Position numbers and translations under genes: made by a program | Assembly: GCF_025742995.1 (NCBI RefSeq) | Contig: NZ_JAOVQM010000005.1 | Location: forward strand, 23,172 to 87,171 | Direction: 5' to 3' | Length of the DNA: 64,000 nucleotides | Source of the DNA: Paracholeplasma manati | Lineage (GTDB): Bacteria > Bacillota_I > Bacilli_A > Acholeplasmatales > UBA5453 | Part shown: positions 1 through 9,199 of the stretch, piece after piece | How the letters are laid out: each line of letters begins with the position of its first letter | How positions within the stretch are numbered: position 1 is the stretch's first letter | The notes under the pieces: model-generated | Databases searched by the model: none | Told to the model about the DNA's origin: nothing | What the model saw: the letters and a program-made list of their open reading frames with translations, nothing else

Positions 1-1034
1 AGACTAGCATCGGTTTCAACCACCGCATATCCTTTTTGAATATCACTTTGAACAAACTCACCAAATAATCCACCTAACTTAAATACGTTACCAGTAACGA
101 CTGATCTTGAGTATACATTTTCAAAATCAGAATTGGTTGCGTAAGCGACTAATCCGCCCACAGTATTTAAGTGGTTGGCATTCGTTATAAACTCACCAAC
201 AAAAGATGCACTTTCTAATCTAGAATAATAGAATATACTGATGATACCAGCTAAGTTTGAGGAACCGTTCACTGTGCCTTCAACATGGATGTTTGTTAGA
301 TAACTATTGTTGGCATGATATGCCACGATGGCTGCTCCACGTGGTGATCTTTGGTCAAGTGGATTGTTAATAATGTTTGTACTTGAGTCTTTAATAATTA
401 ATCCATTAATATAGGCATGATCCAAATATTTGAATATTGAAACCTCACTTGGTCCGCTTAAATGAATGTTCGTTAATTCATATCCATAAGGATTGATGAG
501 TACCCCACTAAAATACGAAATTAGGAATTCACCTTTCTTACTAGAAAAATCGAGATCACTACCAATGATATAATTACCACTGGGATTAAGCGAAATATAA
601 TCCCAAAATTTAAATGCACTATCGATCAAGGTATAGTTATCATAATTTGAATCAATGACATGAATGGTGCCGTAATTGATGTCCTTCTTTAAGGTGCGTC
701 CATATTTATTGATTGTTAGTAGAGTTATACTAAGATTTGTAATACCTGGTTGAAGCGGGATGACTTCACCGTATTTATTAATCGTAACAATCGTTTTGTC
801 ATAGGCATATTCAATATCGTGAAACCCAAAAGTATTGTATAATTCATCAATTTTAAGATCATAGGTCTCATTCATTTGTAGAGCACGATGATCCACTAAG
901 TAATCATAATCTGGTTGAACAATAGTATGGTCAATCGGAATGACTTCAATCGGTTGAAAAATCACATGAAATTGGTCGATTGCTGCAATCGAAAGAACCG
1001 TCAGCACCGCTAAAATAATGTACTTAATTTTCAT
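1..1034 (-). CDS. surface protein with GLUG-like repeats, partial (C-terminus off the window)
   Basis: The frame is open from an ATG at 1034 to the window edge, about 344 residues, so the C-terminus is missing. It starts with a short basic stretch and a hydrophobic helix (residues 4-19), which suggests a signal peptide or membrane anchor. Residues about 75-110 look like a Big-2-type bacterial Ig segment (ITKYGEV-like TINKYGEVIPLQPG, then TNLSITLL). Further on there are short glycine-rich repeats such as GGLVAYATNS and GGLFGEF, which resemble GLUG motifs of surface adhesins. It overlaps the preceding membrane gene by 11 bases, so it is probably the fourth gene of the GntR-ABC operon. Its function is not recognised; it may be a surface partner or substrate of that ABC system. 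Confidence 0.6.
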   Translation of the reverse strand, partial: MKIKYIILAVLTVLSIAAIDQFHVIFQPIEVIPIDHTIVQPDYDYLVDHRALQMNETYDLKIDELYNTFGFHDIEYAYDKTIVTINKYGEVIPLQPGITNLSITLLTINKYGRTLKKDINYGTIHVIDSNYDNYTLIDSAFKFWDYISLNPSGNYIIGSDLDFSSKKGEFLISYFSGVLINPYGYELTNIHLSGPSEVSIFKYLDHAYINGLIIKDSSTNIINNPLDQRSPRGAAIVAYHANNSYLTNIHVEGTVNGSSNLAGIISIFYYSRLESASFVGEFITNANHLNTVGGLVAYATNSDFENVYSRSVVTGNVFKLGGLFGEFVQSDIQKGYAVVETDAS

Positions 1035-1770
1035 GGCGAAGCCTCCAAACGGTAAATACCATCAACCCACTAAGATAAATTATTGGAATAATAATGCCAA
1101 ACAATGACATATGATTGATTTCGTTATCGAGATACATAATCGGATAATACGAATTTACTCGATTATAATTCATGAAAATAAAACGATTATTGATCGATAT
1201 AACAATCCATCTGATGAATGCGTGAACAAGATACATGCCAACAACTTCGGCATAAATCATCCATAGTTTTTTTTCAGAACTCTTAATCCAATACGCCAAT
1301 ATTATGCTTAGGATGATGAGATAAATACTATGAAAATAACTTTGAAAAATCCCCCACCAATCGCTACTTCTTTTACCAATCATCAATAATACTTTATACC
1401 CATAACCTTCAGACCATAATGGGGGCACATCTGTCGCAGTAAACAATAGATTTATGCTACCAACCATCATAATAAAATATACTGTAAAAACCATGATCCA
1501 AAGAACTAGATTTGCATACAATACTGCAGTCGGTTGAATTGAAGATGATTGGTACAGTTTAAATTTTGGTCCATAAAAATCATGCATTAACTTGGCAAAT
1601 ATGATCACCGGAAAAAACAAAAACGAGGTATTGATTAAATCGTTTAATAAAAGAAAAATGTCTGGCTTTCCTCTTAAAGCCAATATTAAAAGAAGACTCA
1701 ATATGATTAAAAATATGCCTAGGATAGGTCGAATCAATCGTCTAAATTCTGTCCATAAAATCCATCTCAT
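1024..1770 (-). CDS. ABC transporter membrane subunit (ABC-2-like), putative
   Basis: This 248-residue protein has about six hydrophobic helices (around residues 13-32, 46-62, 85-105, 145-163, 175-192 and 222-240) and no soluble domain. The start ATG overlaps the TGA stop of the ATPase gene as ATGA, which indicates translational coupling and shows that TGA is read as a stop here. Its position directly after an ABC ATPase makes it the membrane partner of that ATPase. Exporters with a YtrA-type regulator, an ATPase and a six-helix permease often handle antimicrobial peptides or cell-envelope stress in Firmicutes. The substrate cannot be read from the sequence. Confidence 0.65.
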   Translation of the reverse strand: MRWILWTEFRRLIRPILGIFLIILSLLLILALRGKPDIFLLLNDLINTSFLFFPVIIFAKLMHDFYGPKFKLYQSSSIQPTAVLYANLVLWIMVFTVYFIMMVGSINLLFTATDVPPLWSEGYGYKVLLMIGKRSSDWWGIFQSYFHSIYLIILSIILAYWIKSSEKKLWMIYAEVVGMYLVHAFIRWIVISINNRFIFMNYNRVNSYYPIMYLDNEINHMSLFGIIIPIIYLSGLMVFTVWRLRHEN

Positions 1771-2453
1771 ATCAGCTTCTCCTTAAAATATTTCTCAACT
1801 GACCCAGGTAAAGTCATTCTCAGTGATTCGACATCCATGGTAACTAAATCAGGTAGTCCTTTGTTATCTTTCATTAAAACAATTAGTTGGCTTGATACTT
1901 GTTCAAATTCATGGATGTGATGCGTAGCTATGATGAAAATATTATGTTCACCAGACTTTTCTATAATCATCTTTTTCATAATTTGGTCATGAATCAAGTC
2001 TACATAAGGAAATGGTTCATCGATAAAATAAAAGGTCCGATCAAATGACATTGCAAGGACGAATCCCAGCAGTTTTTTTTCACCCATGGATAAGTTTTTT
2101 ATGAAGTGGTTTAGGTCTATACTAAATAGCTGACATTTCGATAAGGCATAGTTTAGATTATATCCCGAATACGATTGGTAAAAATGGACTAAATCAATGA
2201 CTTTCATGTAATCAAAATACAATAACTCTGATGTCATAAAACTGATTTGATTTTTATTTATTGAAGGATGAATGGCGATGGGTAAGTCATTTTTAATCGT
2301 TTGAGCTAATATATTCAATAAAGTTGTTTTACCAGAACCATTTCGACCAATGAGAAGATAGATTTCACCTGTTGTTAAAGATAAGCTTTTATGCCAAAAA
2401 AGACTACGATTGTTATATGCTTTAGATAAATTGTCAATTTGATATGTGATCAT
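1767..2453 (-). CDS. ABC transporter ATP-binding protein
   Basis: The 228-residue protein is a single nucleotide-binding domain. Walker A is LIGRNGSGKTT (about residues 34-44). The signature is a variant, LSMGEKKLLG, in place of LSGGQ. Walker B is FYFIDEP and the switch histidine is in IATHHIHEFE. It overlaps the regulator gene upstream and the membrane gene downstream, so the three form one operon. It should energise the membrane protein encoded at 1024-1770. The M in the signature motif is unusual but occurs in YtrB/BcrA-like exporters. The family call is secure; export rather than import is inferred from the missing binding protein. Confidence 0.88.
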   Translation of the reverse strand: MITYQIDNLSKAYNNRSLFWHKSLSLTTGEIYLLIGRNGSGKTTLLNILAQTIKNDLPIAIHPSINKNQISFMTSELLYFDYMKVIDLVHFYQSYSGYNLNYALSKCQLFSIDLNHFIKNLSMGEKKLLGFVLAMSFDRTFYFIDEPFPYVDLIHDQIMKKMIIEKSGEHNIFIIATHHIHEFEQVSSQLIVLMKDNKGLPDLVTMDVESLRMTLPGSVEKYFKEKLI

Positions 2454-2802
2454 CCTTTAAATCCTCCCAAAGTTTTTTATAATCTTCTTTTGTAAGATTC
2501 AGTTGCCTAACAACTTGTTTAAATTTATCTAATTCAGTATGCAAGAACTTGTCTTTTACTAATATGATTTGTGAATAATCTCTGACAAAGTAACCAAGTG
2601 TGCTATCAACAAAGATTAGTCCCTGTTCTTCTAGTTCCTGATATACCCGTTTGATGGTATTCATATTCACTTCGAGTTGGATAGCCATTTCACGAATGGA
2701 TTCAAGTTTTGAACCTGGTGGTCGCTTGCCACTAAAAATCTCAAGACTGATGTATCTCGCTAATTGTATGTATATAGAAATGTTAGGATCGATCAGTATC
2801 AT
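2434..2802 (-). CDS. GntR-family transcriptional regulator, YtrA type
   Basis: The 122-residue protein carries an N-terminal winged helix-turn-helix (about residues 9-75) with the GntR pattern SKLESIREMAIQLEVNMNTI and RVYQELEEQGLI. The C-terminal tail is short, about 45 residues, as in the YtrA subfamily, which lacks a large effector domain. These regulators usually repress the ABC operon in which they lie and respond to antibiotics acting on the cell envelope. The stop is a TGA and overlaps the ATPase start. The 206 bases up to nifJ hold the probable promoter and the nifJ terminator. Confidence 0.85.
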   Translation of the reverse strand: MILIDPNISIYIQLARYISLEIFSGKRPPGSKLESIREMAIQLEVNMNTIKRVYQELEEQGLIFVDSTLGYFVRDYSQIILVKDKFLHTELDKFKQVVRQLNLTKEDYKKLWEDLKDDHISN

Positions 2803-2953
2803 CTGGCACCTCTTGTGCTATCTAGATATCACAGTTAAATTATAACAAATATATGTTATGAACACAATAAGGAATTCTATTGCAAGAATATTCTAGTCTA
2901 ATTTTCGTAGTTGTCAATATTTTGATAATGGTATTCATAACCTAAAAAATGAT

Positions 2954-2987
2954 CAAAAAAAGTAGACTTTTTACGGTCTACTTTTTA
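2954..2987 (-). terminator. intrinsic terminator of nifJ
   Basis: On the minus strand, AAAGTAGAC (arm at 2974-2985) pairs with GTCTACTTT (arm at 2955-2967) around an 8-base loop and is followed by a run of seven T. It lies 22 bases beyond the nifJ stop. Confidence 0.8.
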
Positions 2988-3008
2988 AGATACAGTATGA
3001 TTATTTAA

Positions 3009-6000
3009 TTATTCTTGTTTTGACCAATCCATTGCTTTGTAACGTTGATACATGGACCAACGTGCTTTAGCATCTGCCAAGTTTTGTGCAAGTAATTCTG
3101 CAGCATGGTCAGGGTTGATTTGTGATAATTGTGCATAACGTGCTTCAGACAATAAGTAATCTTGATACTTATCCCAGACCGGTGGTTTCGAATCGATTTG
3201 GAATGGATTCTTACCTTGTGCAACCAATCTTGGGTCATATCTGAAGGTTGGCCAGTAGCCACATTCTGTCGCAAGCTTAGCTTGTGAAGCAGATTGAGTC
3301 AAGCCACCCTTGATACCATGTTCGATACATGGTGAGTAAGCGATGACTAAAGATGGTCCTGGATAAGATTCAGCTTCTTTAAGTGTCTTGATGACTTGTG
3401 CTGGGGAAGCCCCATGTGAAATTTGTGCAACATAGACATGGCCATAGCTCATCGCAATCGCCGCTAAGTCTTTCTTCTTGGTCTTCTTACCAGACGCTGT
3501 GAATTTCGCAATCGAAGCGGATGGTGCAGATTTAGAAGATTGACCACCGGTGTTGGAATAAACTTCGGTATCTAGAACAAGGATGTTGACATCTTCATTG
3601 TTCGCGATGACGTGGTCAATACCACCATAACCGATGTCATATGCCCAACCGTCACCACCCATAATCCATTGGCTAACGCGTACGAAGTAGTCTTTGAGTT
3701 CTAAGAGTTCTCTCGCATAACCTTCATTGACTTTCGCAAGTTCAGCCTCTAGTTTAGGTGCTAGGTTTTGAGTATATTCACCTTCAGCTCTGTGGTCTAA
3801 CCATTCTTGTGCAAGACCCTTCAAGACTTCAGGCATTTCATTTAAGTGATCAACGATGATGGTTTGGATACGGTCTCTCATGGTTTCATAAGCGATTCTC
3901 ATACCAAAACCGAATTCAGCGTTGTCTTCGAATAAGGAGTTCGCCCATGCTGGACCTCTACCATTTGGTAAAGTAGTGTATGGGGTTGCTGGGTAGGACG
4001 CACCATAAATGGAGGTACAACCAGTCGCGTTCGCAAGAATCATGCGTTCACCGAACAATTGAGTGATGGCTTTGATGTATGGTGTTTCACCACAACCAGC
4101 ACATGCACCTGAGAATTCGAATAGAGGCTTGTTGAAGTTGACGTTCTTCACGTTGTCATTACCGATATTCTTATAGGTAACTTCATTGAAGAAGTAATCT
4201 GCGATTTGTTGTGAACCTGCAGATAGTTCAGGACCGATTGGGGTCATGAATAAAGCTTTACCAGGCGCTGGACATACTTGGACACAAACGCCACATTCTG
4301 TACAGTCAAGGGTAGATACTTGGATGGTGTATTTGTATTGGTCTAAGCCTTTACCTTTACCAGGAATCATCTTAGAACCAGCAGGTGCTTTTTCAGCTTC
4401 TTCTGGGGTTGCTAAGAATGCGCGGATAACGGCATGTGGACATGCGAATACGCATTGGTTACATTGGATACAGTTTTCTTCTCTCCAACCTGGAACGAAG
4501 TTCGCGATACCACGTTTTTCATACGCAGCAGCACCATTGTCCATGTGACCATCTTCATAGCCTAAGAATGCGGATACAGGTAGTGAATCCCCTTCAATCG
4601 CGTTGACTATGTCAGCGATATTTTTAACGAAGGATGGACGGTTGTCTTTTTCAACTACTTCATCTTCTAAGAATGCCCATTCAGGCTTAACTTCGATTTC
4701 GACTAAGTGCTTGTAACCAGCTTCAATCGCTGCATAGTTCATTTCAAGAACCGCATCACCCTTACGTCCGTAAGATTTTTCTGCGTACTTCTTCATGTAT
4801 TTTTCAGCGGTTTCAAATGGCATGATTTGTTCAACCAATTTAAGTTGAGCACTTTGCATGATGGTATTTGTACGTCTACCTAACCCGATTTCATATGCTA
4901 AATCTACCGCATTGATGATGAAGAATTTAGCTGCCTTTTGAGCCAATTGACGTTTCACTTTGTTAGGTAAGAACGCTTCAATTTGGTCTTTAGGTACTTG
5001 GGTATTTAATAAGAACTTACCACCTTGACGTAAGCCTTTGATCATGTCGTACTTGGTTAAATAAGTATCGGCAGAACAAGACACGAAGTGTGGGTTGTTA
5101 ACTAAGTAAGTTGAGCGGATTTCATGTGGGCTGAAACGTAAGTGCATACGTGTAACACCACCGGCTTTTTTAGAGTCATAAGCCGCATACGCTTGTGAAT
5201 TCAACTTGGTGTTATCACCAATGATCTTAACGATGTTCTTAGAAGCACCAACGGTACCATCAGAACCCAATCCAAAGAACAACATTTCAAGGGTGTCTTT
5301 GTCTGTAACGTCGATTTGTTCAGAGATATCGATGGAAGTAAATGTAACGTCATCGTTGATCCCCACAGTGAAGTGGTCTTTTTGTTCACCAGCAAGGTTT
5401 TTAAATACCGCATTGATCATAGATGGTGTGGTATCTTTAGAGGATAGACCATAAATACCACCAATGATGACTGGTTGATTTGGTTTGCCATAGAACATAT
5501 TCTTGACATCTAAGAATAGTGGTTCGCCTGTGCTACCTGGTTCAATGGTTCTATCAAGTACAGCAATTCTCTTCACGGATTTTGGCATCACATCAAAGAA
5601 ATATTTTTCTGAGAATGGTCTGAATAAGTGAACAGAAACGATACCGACTTTCTTACCATGACGGTTTAAGTAGTCAATGGCTTCTTTAGCGGTTTCAATG
5701 ACAGAGCCCATCGCAACAATCACATCGGTTGCTTCTGGGTCACCATAGTAGTTAAATGGTGCATAATGTCTGCCAGTTACTTTGGAGATTTCTTGCATAT
5801 ATTCGTTGACGATGTCAGGAATAGCTGCATATTTGGACGCTTGTAATGTACGAGTTTGGAAATAAACGTCGTCATTTTGAGCTGTACCACGTGTTTTTGG
5901 GTGAGCTGGGTTTAAAGCCCCAGATCTGAATTTCGCAAGTGCTTCTCTGTCGACAAGTCTTGCAAGTACGTCATAGTCCATGACTTCAATGGTGTTAACT

Positions 6001-6545
6001 TCGTGTGAAGTTCTGAAACCATCAAAGAAATGAAGGAATGGAATGGAACCTTTAATAGCCGCTAAGTGAGCGATACCACCTAAGTCCATAACTTCTTGAA
6101 CAGAGTTAGAAGCCAATAAAGCCCAACCTGTTTGTCTAGCAGCCATCACGTCTTGATGGTCACCGAAAATGGATAATGCTTGTGCTGCGATTGCTCTAGC
6201 AGCGACGTGGATAACCCCTGGTAACAATTGACCAGCGATTTTATACATGTTAGGTAACTTTAATAGTAACCCTTGAGATGCTGTAAATGATGTCGTCAAT
6301 AGACCGGTTTGTAATGACCCGTGAACGGTACCGACTGCACCGGCTTCACTTTGCATTTCAACGACTTTTACTGGCATACCAAAAATGTTCTTTTTACCTT
6401 GGGATGCCCATAAGTCGACGTTTTGTCCAATTGGTGTTGATGGTGTAATTGGATAGATCCCCGCAACTTCGGTTAACGCGTAAGCCACATATGCTGAAGC
6501 TTCTGCGCCATCCATTGACTTAATAACTTTCTTATTATCAGCCAT
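3009..6545 (-). CDS. nifJ: pyruvate:ferredoxin (flavodoxin) oxidoreductase
   Basis: This single-chain 1178-residue enzyme converts pyruvate, CoA and oxidised ferredoxin to acetyl-CoA, CO2 and reduced ferredoxin. Its length is normal for the fused homodimeric type. The N-terminal domain has YPITPSTPIG at about residue 31. Two [4Fe-4S] ferredoxin motifs follow, CIQCNQCVFACP (about 687) and CTECGVCVQVCP (about 748). The third-cluster cysteines start at CAGCGETPY (about 817), and the TPP-binding region GGDGWAYDIGYGG lies near 965. The start has a strong GGAGG site 7 bases upstream and a near-consensus promoter, and the gene ends at its own terminator. It is monocistronic. In this window it could also recharge the ferredoxin used by the lactate dehydrogenase complex at 50355-53742. 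Confidence 0.97.
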   Translation of the reverse strand: MADNKKVIKSMDGAEASAYVAYALTEVAGIYPITPSTPIGQNVDLWASQGKKNIFGMPVKVVEMQSEAGAVGTVHGSLQTGLLTTSFTASQGLLLKLPNMYKIAGQLLPGVIHVAARAIAAQALSIFGDHQDVMAARQTGWALLASNSVQEVMDLGGIAHLAAIKGSIPFLHFFDGFRTSHEVNTIEVMDYDVLARLVDREALAKFRSGALNPAHPKTRGTAQNDDVYFQTRTLQASKYAAIPDIVNEYMQEISKVTGRHYAPFNYYGDPEATDVIVAMGSVIETAKEAIDYLNRHGKKVGIVSVHLFRPFSEKYFFDVMPKSVKRIAVLDRTIEPGSTGEPLFLDVKNMFYGKPNQPVIIGGIYGLSSKDTTPSMINAVFKNLAGEQKDHFTVGINDDVTFTSIDISEQIDVTDKDTLEMLFFGLGSDGTVGASKNIVKIIGDNTKLNSQAYAAYDSKKAGGVTRMHLRFSPHEIRSTYLVNNPHFVSCSADTYLTKYDMIKGLRQGGKFLLNTQVPKDQIEAFLPNKVKRQLAQKAAKFFIINAVDLAYEIGLGRRTNTIMQSAQLKLVEQIMPFETAEKYMKKYAEKSYGRKGDAVLEMNYAAIEAGYKHLVEIEVKPEWAFLEDEVVEKDNRPSFVKNIADIVNAIEGDSLPVSAFLGYEDGHMDNGAAAYEKRGIANFVPGWREENCIQCNQCVFACPHAVIRAFLATPEEAEKAPAGSKMIPGKGKGLDQYKYTIQVSTLDCTECGVCVQVCPAPGKALFMTPIGPELSAGSQQIADYFFNEVTYKNIGNDNVKNVNFNKPLFEFSGACAGCGETPYIKAITQLFGERMILANATGCTSIYGASYPATPYTTLPNGRGPAWANSLFEDNAEFGFGMRIAYETMRDRIQTIIVDHLNEMPEVLKGLAQEWLDHRAEGEYTQNLAPKLEAELAKVNEGYARELLELKDYFVRVSQWIMGGDGWAYDIGYGGIDHVIANNEDVNILVLDTEVYSNTGGQSSKSAPSASIAKFTASGKKTKKKDLAAIAMSYGHVYVAQISHGASPAQVIKTLKEAESYPGPSLVIAYSPCIEHGIKGGLTQSASQAKLATECGYWPTFRYDPRLVAQGKNPFQIDSKPPVWDKYQDYLLSEARYAQLSQINPDHAAELLAQNLADAKARWSMYQRYKAMDWSKQE

Positions 6546-6591
6546 TTTTATCCTCCTAATTTCTTATTCTTATAGAATAACCTGCGTATTG

Positions 6592-6620
6592 ATTATAACG
6601 TATTTACAGGCGTAAATCAA
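6592..6620 (-). promoter_or_regulatory. nifJ promoter with an internal palindrome
   Basis: On the minus strand, -35 TTGATT (6615-6620) and -10 TATAAT (6592-6597) are 17 bases apart. The spacer carries a perfect inverted repeat, ATTTAC-AGGC-GTAAAT on the plus strand (6602-6617), which overlaps the -35 box and could be an operator. The regulator is unknown. Confidence 0.7.
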
Positions 6621-6672
6621 CCTAGTAAAAACCAATAATGTGAAAATTTTTACATCTTAGAGAGATTCTAAT

Positions 6673-7131
6673 CTAGCCCTTAATGTAGGCTAAAACCGAA
6701 TCCGCATTGGATTTCGCGAAAGCACGCTTGAAAACTTTTTCAATCACACCATTTTCATCCAAAATGAAGGTGGAACGAATGATGCCTTCGACGATATTTC
6801 CATACAAGTTCTTCTTACCATACGCGCCAAAATAAATCGATACAGACTTGTCTACATCGCTTAATAACGTGAATGGTAACCCATATTTGGTTTGAAACAA
6901 TTGGTGTGATTCAATGGTATCTGGGCTAATGCCCAATAAAACCGCATGGTGATTTTTTAGTTCATCATTCACAACTTTAAAACCACAAGCTTGTTCTGTA
7001 CAACCCGGTGAATCGTCTTCAGGATAAAAGTAAATGACAACCTTTTTACCTAGATAATCGGATAAACGATGGGCTTTTCCAAACCCATCGTACAATGTAA
7101 AATCTTTAACTTTTGTGCCTACTTCTAACAT
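6673..7131 (-). CDS. bcp: thiol peroxidase, Bcp/PrxQ-type peroxiredoxin
   Basis: The protein of about 152 residues reduces peroxides through a reactive cysteine. The motif PEDDSPGCTEQACGF holds the peroxidatic Cys of SPGCT and the resolving Cys five residues later, the PrxQ arrangement. The usual FYPxDDSPGC context is present (IYFYPEDDSPG). Two ATG codons lie in tandem; the second (7131) sits 6 bases after AGGAG and is the better start. The gene begins 9 bases after the metal-ATPase stop, so the two are probably one operon linking peroxide defence with metal export. Confidence 0.92.
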   Translation of the reverse strand: MLEVGTKVKDFTLYDGFGKAHRLSDYLGKKVVIYFYPEDDSPGCTEQACGFKVVNDELKNHHAVLLGISPDTIESHQLFQTKYGLPFTLLSDVDKSVSIYFGAYGKKNLYGNIVEGIIRSTFILDENGVIEKVFKRAFAKSNADSVLAYIKG

Positions 7132-7140
7132 CATGTTCTC

Positions 7141-8982
7141 CTATTTTAACAATAATCTTAAACTATTTAGAATAACCAAAATGGTTGAACCTTCATGGAA
7201 AATAACCCCAAGTGGTAGTAAAACAATTCCAAAGACATTGGATAACAACAATAGGCTGATTACCGTGACAGAGAATATAATATTTTGATTGGCAATCTGC
7301 TTCATTCGTTTTGCAAGTTGAATTGATTTTTCAATGTTTTCAATGTTGTTATTCATGAAGACAATATCGGCTGTTTCTAATGAAACATCGGTACCTGACC
7401 CCATCGCAACCCCAACATCCGCAGCTGCAAGTGCAGGTGCGTCGTTGATACCATCACCAACCATCATGACATTTTTGCCAGATTTCTTTAATGATTCCAC
7501 GTGTTTGAGTTTATCTTCTGGTAACAATTCAGATAACACATAGGCAATGCCTGCTTCTTTCGCAATCGAACCAGCAGTATAACGGTTATCCCCAGTCATT
7601 AAAATCGGTCTAATGTTGTGTGCTTTTAAGGATTCAATGGCTTCTTTGACTCTTGGTCTGATACGATCCATCAATGAAATATAGCCAATCAAAACACCAT
7701 CTTTGGATACCAAAATGGTGGTGAAACCTGCTTTATGGGCTGAATCCACTTTATCTCTTAAGACGTCATCGACTTGGACATCAAAGCGACCAACTTGATA
7801 TAGATGACCTTGATATTGACCTTCAATCCCTTTACCTGGGGTTTCTTTGGATTCTATGTGAATGTCATCGGTATCTTTCAAATAATCAACCACGGCTTTG
7901 GCAAGCGGATGGGTAGATTGTCTTTCTAGTGCATAGATGACTTTACAAACGGTTTCGTGTTCATCTAAAGCACAATAAATTTCTTTGACTTCTGGTCTAC
8001 CTTCCGTGATGGTACCTGTTTTATCAAGTAATACTGCATCAATCTTTGACAAGGTTTCTAAGTGTTTTCCACCTTTGATGAGAATCCCTTTTCTTGAGGC
8101 GTTGGATAAAGAAGATAGAACTGCGGGTGACACGCTCGCGACCAGCGCGCACGGGGAACCAACGACTAAAACGACGATACCACGATAAATCGCGACATCT
8201 TGGGTCCACCATCCAAAAATGGGTGGTACGACCATCGTTAGGATGGATAATGCAATCACCACGTAGACATACCAACGTTCAAATTGTTCAATAAAACTTT
8301 GTGATTCCGTTTTATTCTCATGAGCAGTTTCGACGAAATCAATGATTTTTTGAACCATCGAATCTTTCATATCTTTGGTTACTCTAACTTTGATCAAAGC
8401 CGATTCATTTAGGGTGCCACTAAAGACATTGTCACCGACTTTTTTATCGACAGGGACAAACTCACCGGTAATCATCGATTCGTTGATGGATGTATTGCCA
8501 AATACAACCTCACCATCGGCTGGAATCGATGATCCCACTTTAACGATGACCACATCGCCAATGTTTAAATCACTGACTTTAACAACGACTTCTTTGCCAT
8601 CCTTTTCCAGTAGTGCTTCTTCGGGTGCGAGATTCAATAAACTCGTAAATGCTTTTTCACTCTTCGATGTTGCGTAATCTTCTAATAACCCCGATAACGC
8701 GAAAATGAATATTAAGATTGCACCTTCAGCATAATTTTTTAATATAAATGCACCTAGTGCTGCAACGATCATTAAAAATTCAACGTTCAATGCTTTGTTT
8801 TCAATGGTTTTAATCACACCTTCTTTGGCTTTATAAAAACCGCCAAATAGAAAGGATAATCCAAATAAAACCATCTCAGCAGTATCCCCGACATAACGTC
8901 CGAAAATCAATGTAAATAAAATGAGGCCGATGGCAGTGACTGTAAAGATGGTTTCTAAGGCTAAATTATTTTTCTTGTTCAT
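7141..8982 (-). CDS. P1B-4-type metal-transporting ATPase (Fe/Co/Zn class)
   Basis: The 613-residue P-type ATPase has the phosphorylation site DKTGT (about residue 319), TGDN and GDGINDAP (about 510). The metal-site motif in the membrane is SPC (about 277), and the last helix has HEGST (about 597). SPC plus HEG(G/S)T define subgroup P1B-4, whose members include PfeT, CoaT and ZosA. There is no N-terminal heavy-metal-binding domain, also typical of that subgroup. An upstream GTG at 8997 is in frame, but GGAGG lies 8 bases before the ATG at 8982, and an extended -10 (9005-9010) would put the GTG at the transcript end, so 8982 is chosen. The metal cannot be fixed from sequence; iron export is plausible because PfeT genes are often peroxide-linked and bcp follows. 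Confidence 0.9.
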   Translation of the reverse strand: MNKKNNLALETIFTVTAIGLILFTLIFGRYVGDTAEMVLFGLSFLFGGFYKAKEGVIKTIENKALNVEFLMIVAALGAFILKNYAEGAILIFIFALSGLLEDYATSKSEKAFTSLLNLAPEEALLEKDGKEVVVKVSDLNIGDVVIVKVGSSIPADGEVVFGNTSINESMITGEFVPVDKKVGDNVFSGTLNESALIKVRVTKDMKDSMVQKIIDFVETAHENKTESQSFIEQFERWYVYVVIALSILTMVVPPIFGWWTQDVAIYRGIVVLVVGSPCALVASVSPAVLSSLSNASRKGILIKGGKHLETLSKIDAVLLDKTGTITEGRPEVKEIYCALDEHETVCKVIYALERQSTHPLAKAVVDYLKDTDDIHIESKETPGKGIEGQYQGHLYQVGRFDVQVDDVLRDKVDSAHKAGFTTILVSKDGVLIGYISLMDRIRPRVKEAIESLKAHNIRPILMTGDNRYTAGSIAKEAGIAYVLSELLPEDKLKHVESLKKSGKNVMMVGDGINDAPALAAADVGVAMGSGTDVSLETADIVFMNNNIENIEKSIQLAKRMKQIANQNIIFSVTVISLLLLSNVFGIVLLPLGVIFHEGSTILVILNSLRLLLK

Positions 8983-9004
8983 ACATAAGTCCTCCACTGA
9001 GACA

Positions 9005-9060
9005 AGTATAACACAGTTCTCAATTGTTCTTATAAATAATGCACATATTTATTATAAATA
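9005..9060 (-). promoter_or_regulatory. metal-ATPase/bcp promoter with a 7-1-7 palindrome
   Basis: On the minus strand, TATACT (9005-9010) is preceded by TG one base upstream, an extended -10. Upstream at 9046-9060 is a perfect 7-1-7 inverted repeat, TATTTAT-T-ATAAATA. Its geometry equals a Fur/PerR box, but the sequence matches the PerR consensus at only four of seven half-site positions. The region is AT-rich, so the operator is tentative. Confidence 0.4.
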
Positions 9061-9199
9061 GAGTCTTTTTTAGAATAATTATGGAAACAGCTATGAAAAA
9101 TAGATTGGATGATTGGTATGCAAAAGACTATTTTACATTTACTTTTAAGTATTTTGATGATAAACTGTAGATAATTAATCAACGAACAGAGGTGGACTT

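Noticed and set aside
1767..1770. TGA read as tryptophan, as in Mycoplasma
   Set aside because: TGA ends well-formed genes at ATGA-type overlaps here, tryptophan is written TGG, and the only tRNA-Trp seen has a CCA anticodon.
4246..4548. 100-codon plus-strand frame inside nifJ
   Set aside because: It lies entirely opposite a highly conserved ferredoxin-domain region of nifJ and has no ribosome binding site.
9046..9060. Confident PerR or Fur box call at the metal-ATPase promoter
   Set aside because: The 7-1-7 geometry fits but only four of seven half-site bases match the PerR consensus, and AT-rich DNA makes such palindromes likely by chance.
9081..9170. 29-codon open frame on the plus strand upstream of the RDD gene
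   Set aside because: There is no ribosome binding site before the ATG, it lies in the divergent promoter region, and the peptide shows no recognised feature.
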